Part shown: positions 6,064-9,248 of the stretch, in pieces
Numbering within the stretch: position 1 is the stretch's first letter
Layout of the letters: every line of letters starts with the position of its first letter
From: Gemmatimonadota bacterium
GTDB lineage: Bacteria; Latescibacterota; UBA2968; UBA8231
DNA: 9,248 bases
NCBI GenBank assembly: GCA_009845645.1
Contig: VXZF01000584.1
Coordinates: 1 to 9,248 of the forward strand
Reading direction: 5' to 3'
Notes under the pieces: generated by a model
Told to the model about the DNA's origin: nothing
The model's input: only the letters and a program-made list of their open reading frames with translations
Databases searched by the model: none
Position numbers and translations under genes: made by a program

Positions 6064-7232
6064 ACAGAGCGTTGGAGCGTCTTCGTCGCTCCTCCGCCAT
6101 GCTGCCGAGAAGGCTTTGGCTTCAGGCGACTAGACCCTGCCGTCGCGGTGCGCAAGCCCGTGGTGTCGAACCGCAGGGCGTTGGCTGACGGGAATGTCGA
6201 GCCTGCCTCCTCCGCTGCCGGGCAGTCGAAGCCCGGAAACGCCCCTCGACCCTGATCGGCCCAGTATCGGACGTTGTGTCCCGTGTAGTTGGCCACTACT
6301 CCCAAGGAATCGTGCGGCGAGAGAGACGGTTCGCAGATGTAAGCTTGAGAGAGCCATTCGCTTCCGTCCCCAAGGAACCAACGGGCAGGGGTACCTATCC
6401 CGAAATTGGCTCCAAGAATGTCGTCCAAGTACTGATGGAAAAGGGCACACGACTGGCGGCTCGACGGCGCGTTGGATCCCTGTAAGGGAGTCGACGCCGT
6501 TGGCCGGGCGGGGGCCTCGTGCGGACACTCGGCGGCCCACAGCAGCTGCTTGGGCCAATTTCCAGCCCCTGCGATCTGGTACTCGCGGCGCACGGTTTGG
6601 AGCTTGTGGCCGTCGTGCTGGTCAAGGCACAGGGCAAGCTCGCGCCGCTCGGCGGACCTCATCGGCGGAAGAAACCCCAGATGCGCAACGGCCGCCGTAC
6701 CGTCGGGCTTCTCTATGCGGTCGCAGTAATCGTCCTCGTCCTCGTCTGCACACCAGTGTCGAACCCATTGGACTACCAAGTCCGTCACGGCTTCGGCACC
6801 GTAGTAAGTCTCCCAAGTGGAGACCGTGGTTTCCAGCCATGCCTCCTGGGCGTTACCAGCGTCGCGAAGGCTGTTGACCGGCAAGTACGGATGCGGTGTC
6901 CGATACCTACTATCCGTCGAGTGGGCCAAGGTGGTGCGGCGCGTTCCCGCGTCGTCGGTGATCGTCACGGCAACGTCGTGCGGCAGTAGGACCAAACTCC
7001 CGTCGGAGCCGTCTGCTTCGCCATGCAGGCCGTAGTCTTCATAGTAAGCGCGGTTCGGGAATTCGTCGTCCCACTCCCATTCGAAGGTGCCCGCTTCGCA
7101 CGACTGCGCCACGGCTGCACTACCTTCGGCCCACTCCCAAGCCGTGGCGCGCTGGATCGGATCTGCGCTAGCCAGCGCGGCGAACACCGCCAACGAGGCG
7201 GCTGAAAGGGTCAGAGATAGTCTGTTGGGCAT
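6054..7232 (-). CDS. Putative exported protein of unknown function, 392 aa
   Basis: The first 23 residues form a Sec-type signal peptide: basic N-terminus (M-P-N-R), hydrophobic core (L-S-L-T-L-S-A-A-S-L-A-V-F-A-A-L) and an A-S-A cleavage site before Asp24. There is no lipobox cysteine. The mature part is rich in Trp, Tyr and acidic residues, with eight cysteines (45, 161, 170, 202, 236, 262, 300, 337), an even number suited to disulfides in the periplasm or outside the cell. An acidic cluster D-E-D-E-D-D-Y lies at 163-169. I recognise no domain. The last ~30 residues turn basic and low-complexity (K-P-K-P-S-R-Q-H-G-G-G), while another frame becomes protein-like there, so the C-terminus may be frameshifted. 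The ATG at 7232 has AGGAGG 7 bases upstream, and this site lies inside a 9-bp inverted repeat that could control translation. Confidence 0.7.
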   Translation of the reverse strand: MPNRLSLTLSAASLAVFAALASADPIQRATAWEWAEGSAAVAQSCEAGTFEWEWDDEFPNRAYYEDYGLHGEADGSDGSLVLLPHDVAVTITDDAGTRRTTLAHSTDSRYRTPHPYLPVNSLRDAGNAQEAWLETTVSTWETYYGAEAVTDLVVQWVRHWCADEDEDDYCDRIEKPDGTAAVAHLGFLPPMRSAERRELALCLDQHDGHKLQTVRREYQIAGAGNWPKQLLWAAECPHEAPARPTASTPLQGSNAPSSRQSCALFHQYLDDILGANFGIGTPARWFLGDGSEWLSQAYICEPSLSPHDSLGVVANYTGHNVRYWADQGRGAFPGFDCPAAEEAGSTFPSANALRFDTTGLRTATAGSSRLKPKPSRQHGGGATKTLQRSVWN

Positions 7233-7237
7233 AACAA

Positions 7238-7273
7238 GCCTCCTTGTCGCAATAGTTGGGCGCGCAAGGAGGC
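7238..7273 (-). promoter_or_regulatory. Inverted repeat masking the ribosome binding site of the exported-protein gene
   Basis: GCCTCCTTG at 7238-7246 and CAAGGAGGC at 7265-7273 are perfect 9-base inverted repeats separated by 18 bases. On the minus-strand transcript, the arm at 7246-7238 is CAAGGAGGC, which contains the AGGAGG Shine-Dalgarno site of the gene starting at 7232. The upstream arm is an exact anti-Shine-Dalgarno. If transcription begins upstream of 7273, the stem would hide the ribosome binding site. This is a plausible thermometer, attenuator or ligand/protein-controlled switch. The repeat is seen directly; the regulatory role is inferred. Confidence 0.5.
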
Positions 7274-7350
7274 CTAAGGGATATCAATGGCCGGCCTATG
7301 TCCCTAGACTGGACCCGCTGCACTGGTGACTCGCATCCTTGCGCGGCACG

Positions 7351-7381
7351 AGCCCCGGACGATCTTCACTCGTTCGGGGCT
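7351..7381 (+). terminator. Strong hairpin, possible plus-strand terminator or RNA domain
   Basis: AGCCCCGGACGA (7351-7362) pairs with TCGTTCGGGGCT (7370-7381) over 12 base pairs, including one G-U in a plus-strand RNA, around a 7-base loop. A run of five T (7388-7392) follows after six bases, so it is terminator-like on the plus strand. However, no plus-strand gene lies just upstream. On the minus strand the stem has one A-C mismatch. It may instead be part of the structured region to its right. Confidence 0.35.
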
Positions 7382-7401
7382 TACCGCTTTTTGGGGGGTT
7401 G

Positions 7402-7547
7402 GCACTGTCCGGTCGCGCCTTCCTCCTTTGGGCTTCTTTACTACACCCCGGTCGCCAATGGCGCCGGGCCGTTGCAAAACTCCCTCGGTAGAAAGGTTCC
7501 CCCGCCTATTCGCCGAGGCAGGGTAGCTACTCCCCACCGGACAATGC
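7402..7547 (-). ncRNA. Candidate structured RNA element: long stem enclosing two hairpins
   Basis: In a minus-strand transcript, 7547-7536 (GCATTGTCCGGT) pairs with 7413-7402 (ACCGGACAGTGC) over 12 pairs including one U-G; on the plus strand this position is a C-A mismatch. The enclosed ~120 bases contain a hairpin CCCGG-CGCC / GGCG-A-CCGGG with a 3-base loop and one bulged A, and a second pair of arms CCTCGG / CCGAGG. The result is a three-way-junction-like fold. It lies upstream of the exported-protein gene in the leader orientation. I could not match it to a known riboswitch, RNase P, SRP, 6S or tmRNA core. Stable stems arise easily in G+C-rich DNA, so this stays a candidate. Confidence 0.35.
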
Positions 7548-7660
7548 GGCTGTTGTATTCGACGGGCAGCCCGGCAGGGCGGGTGACCGAAGAAGTTTTG
7601 CGCGATGCAGGCTAGCACAGATCATGGTCACTTATCCAAACCGTTCATGGGCTGTGCAAA

Positions 7661-7689
7661 TAGACGATTAGTTCGTGGATTTGTACAAT
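7661..7689 (+). promoter_or_regulatory. Sigma-70-type promoter giving a probable leaderless mRNA
   Basis: TACAAT at 7684-7689 (five of six -10 bases) is preceded by TAGACG at 7661-7666 (four of six -35 bases) with the ideal 17-base spacer. Transcription would begin near 7696-7697, at or next to the ATG of the ATPase gene. The gene has no Shine-Dalgarno sequence close to its ATG, which agrees with leaderless translation. Confidence 0.55.
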
Positions 7690-7696
7690 CAGCATC

Positions 7697-8875
7697 ATGA
7701 TTGACCGAGAAATCGCCAAGTCACTGCGCCGGGCCGTGACTCAGTATCCAGTGCTTACTCTGACTGGACCGCGGCAGTCGGGAAAGACCACCCTGCTGCG
7801 CCACTTGTTTCCCGAATACAGCTACGTATCGCTCGAGCGGCCCGACGAGCGGGCCTTTGCGCTGGACGATCCAGTCGGCTTTCTGGACCGATTTTCAGGG
7901 CCGGTGATTTTTGATGAGGCCCAACAAACGCCGGAACTCTTTTCCTACATTCAGGTGCGGGTTGACGAAGACCCGGCGCCGGGCCGCTTCGTGCTTTCCG
8001 GTTCGCAGAACTTCCTGCTGTTGAGCGGCGTCTCCCAATCCTTGGCTGGACGGGCTCGGCTCGCCCATCTGATGCCCTTGTCGCTGCGGGAGCTGAATGA
8101 CAATGCTTCGTATTCTTGGACAGAATGTGCGGTGCAGGGGGGATATCCCCGCATTCACGACCGAGGCCTTGATCCGGGAGAGTGGCTTGCACAGTACTTC
8201 CAAACCTACCTACAGCGCGACGTGCGCCAGATCACTCAAATCGGTGATCTTGAGCAGTTCAGCCGATTCGTGATGTTGTGCGCGGGTCGGGTGGGCCAAC
8301 TACTGAACCACGCCAGCCTTGCCAACGACTGCGGGGTCGCGCAAGACACGGTTCGCCGCTGGTTGTCAGTGCTCGAAGCGAGCTTTGTCGTCTTCCGCCT
8401 GCTTCCCCATCATCGCCGCTTCAACCGCCGGCTCACCCGCAGCCCCAAGCTCTACTTCGTGGATAGCGGCCTCCTGTGTTGGCTGTTGGGCATTGGAAGC
8501 GCCAGCCAGCTCAACACCCACGCCATGCGCGGTCTGGTGTTCGAGAACCTCATGATCAGCGAAGCGCTAAAAGCCGCCTACCACGCCGGGCAGGTGCCTC
8601 GGCTGCACTTCTGGCGTGACCATCGGGGCAATGAAGTAGACCTGATTGTCGATGACGCAGCCACGCCGCATCCGGTGGAGATGAAATCCGCCGCCACGAT
8701 GAACAGCGAGTTCTTCAAGGGATTGCGCTTCTGGCAGTCGCTAGCTGGCGAGGGCCAAGCCGGTACGCTGGTTTACGGCGGCGACGAAAGCTACGTGCGC
8801 GATGGCATCGCCGTGACCGGCTGGCGGGACTGGCCTGCGCGAATAGCGAGTATGGGATTTGAAGCCTTAGGGTGA
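7697..8875 (+). CDS. AAA_14 / DUF4143 family ATPase, 392 aa
   Basis: The protein has the typical length and two-part layout of the AAA_14-DUF4143 family, whose cellular role is largely unknown. Residues 1-~130 are the ATPase: Walker A G-P-R-Q-S-G-K-T (24-31), Walker B V-I-F-D-E-A-Q (70-76) and sensor-1-like S-G-S-Q-N-F (101-106). Residues ~185-245 form a winged-helix-like linker, with V-A-Q-D-T-V-R-R-W-L at 214-223. Residues ~250-392 are the DUF4143 part: Y-F-V-D-S-G-L-L (253-260), R-G-L-V-F-E (278-283), then N-E-V-D (312-315) and V-E-M-K (327-330). E283, D315, E328 and K330 are spaced like a PD-(D/E)XK nuclease core, as is usual for this family, although nuclease activity is not implied. It is a stand-alone gene with its own promoter, convergent with the amidohydrolase gene across an 89-base gap. 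Confidence 0.92.
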   Translation: MIDREIAKSLRRAVTQYPVLTLTGPRQSGKTTLLRHLFPEYSYVSLERPDERAFALDDPVGFLDRFSGPVIFDEAQQTPELFSYIQVRVDEDPAPGRFVLSGSQNFLLLSGVSQSLAGRARLAHLMPLSLRELNDNASYSWTECAVQGGYPRIHDRGLDPGEWLAQYFQTYLQRDVRQITQIGDLEQFSRFVMLCAGRVGQLLNHASLANDCGVAQDTVRRWLSVLEASFVVFRLLPHHRRFNRRLTRSPKLYFVDSGLLCWLLGIGSASQLNTHAMRGLVFENLMISEALKAAYHAGQVPRLHFWRDHRGNEVDLIVDDAATPHPVEMKSAATMNSEFFKGLRFWQSLAGEGQAGTLVYGGDESYVRDGIAVTGWRDWPARIASMGFEALG

Positions 8876-8964
8876 CTCTTGAACAACCGAGCGAAGAGGT
8901 TCGTCAGGCGCAACCAGCGAATTGGAAAGCTCGCACTTCGCCCCCCCAAGGACCAATGTTCACG

Positions 8965-9248
8965 CTACGACAGCTCCTTGGCCTCCACGCCCCGCGCCCA
9001 GACCGCGGCCGGTTCCGCCAGCACGGCTAGATCGTCCAGCGGATTGCCGTGCACCAGCACGATGTCGGCGGACAGGCCGGGCTTGAGCCGACCCGTTACC
9101 TGGCTTATGCCCAGACCTTTCGCGGCGGCGCTGGTGGCGGTGCGCAAGGCGGCTTCCGGCGTCAGGCCAGCGATGGCGGCGAAGACCGGCAGGGCTTGGG
9201 GCAGGTGGTGGTGATAGACGCCGGGAATGCCGGCGTCGGTGGAGGCGA
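8965..9248 (-). CDS. Amidohydrolase, C-terminal part (gene runs off the window)
   Basis: The minus strand is open from the window edge to the TAG at 8965-8967 and encodes the last 93 residues of an amidohydrolase-superfamily enzyme of the imidazolonepropionase/prolidase-like type. Visible family features are S-T-D-A-G near the edge (the aspartate is the conserved metal-ligand/catalytic residue of the TIM barrel), L-T-P-E-A-A-L-R-T-A-T-S-A-A-A-K-G-L-G, and the C-terminal beta-sandwich signature G-R-L-K-P-G-L-S-A-D-I-V-L-V-H-G-N-P-L-D-D-L. Such enzymes hydrolyse C-N bonds in cyclic or linear amides and related compounds. The substrate cannot be read from this fragment. The metal-binding His motif and the start are outside the window, so completeness and any signal peptide cannot be judged. 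Confidence 0.9.
   Translation of the reverse strand, partial: ASTDAGIPGVYHHHLPQALPVFAAIAGLTPEAALRTATSAAAKGLGISQVTGRLKPGLSADIVLVHGNPLDDLAVLAEPAAVWARGVEAKELS

Larger units (their letters stand above)
7233..7696. other. 464-bp intergenic region rich in inverted repeats, no convincing protein gene
   Basis: This gap separates two divergent genes. Reading frames here are open by composition only, and their products look random (rich in Arg, Pro and Gly). What stands out is secondary structure: a Shine-Dalgarno-masking stem (7238-7273), a stem with one bulge (7274-7281 with 7301-7307), a strong hairpin (7351-7381) and a long-range stem enclosing further hairpins (7402-7547). A promoter for the ATPase gene lies at the right end (7661-7689). 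A long structured 5' leader for the exported-protein gene, or an independent non-coding RNA, would both fit. Confidence 0.55.

Noticed and set aside
6194..7205. Long plus-strand open frames opposite the exported-protein gene, up to 227 codons.
   Set aside because: The minus strand has a signal peptide, a Shine-Dalgarno site and balanced composition. The plus-strand products look random.
7351..7381. The hairpin resembles domain V of a group II intron.
   Set aside because: The loop is not a GNRA tetraloop, the two-base bulge is missing, and there is no reverse transcriptase gene nearby.
7304..7618. A 104-codon minus-strand frame in the intergenic region.
   Set aside because: The peptide is rich in Arg, Pro and Gly with no recognisable motif and follows the structured repeats. 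It is better explained as non-coding.
8891..8941. GCGAAG / CTTCGC arms between the convergent ATPase and amidohydrolase genes, considered as a bidirectional terminator.
   Set aside because: The six-base arms are separated by about 40 bases with only weak inner pairing and no T-runs.

Overview
The window looks like bacterial chromosome from a G+C-rich organism. A Uma2-type nuclease, an AAA_14/DUF4143 ATPase and an amidohydrolase are all common in environmental bacteria, and the sequence does not support naming a genus. No rRNA, tRNA, CRISPR array, transposase or phage structural gene was seen.

Layout. (1) 129-1094, minus strand: a Uma2-family PD-(D/E)XK-type protein. (2) 1095-1535: no convincing intact gene. 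It holds a possible promoter and the remains, or small pieces, of a first cistron. (3) 1536-5828, plus strand: a compact cassette of four genes that overlap one another by 4 bases (TTGA or ATGA). They encode an unrecognised ~137-aa protein, a Ser/Thr protein kinase with an unrecognised C-terminal domain, a minimal UvrD-like SF1 helicase/ATPase, and an unrecognised 443-aa protein with a helical C-terminus. This block is visibly poorer in G+C than its flanks (hand counts: 27 of 60 at 2401-2460 against 39 of 60 at 8581-8640), which suggests horizontal acquisition. (4) 5923-7232, minus strand: an exported cysteine-containing protein, overlapped at its 3' end by a small 46-codon ORF that may be a separate gene or its frameshifted tail. 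(5) 7233-7696: a long intergenic region rich in inverted repeats. One stem would hide the ribosome binding site of the exported-protein gene. Its right end carries a promoter that would give a leaderless mRNA for the next gene. (6) 7697-8875, plus strand: an AAA_14/DUF4143 ATPase. (7) 8965-9248, minus strand: the C-terminal part of an amidohydrolase that runs off the window.

How the genes may work together. The four coupled genes are the main item of interest. Tight coupling implies fixed stoichiometry or complex assembly. A signalling kinase next to a nucleic-acid motor, both packed with unknown partners on a low-G+C island, is the arrangement expected of a mobile defence or conflict system in which phosphorylation controls an ATPase/helicase effector. 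I do not recognise this exact gene set as a named system, so the defence role is inference. The other genes appear to be independent transcription units.
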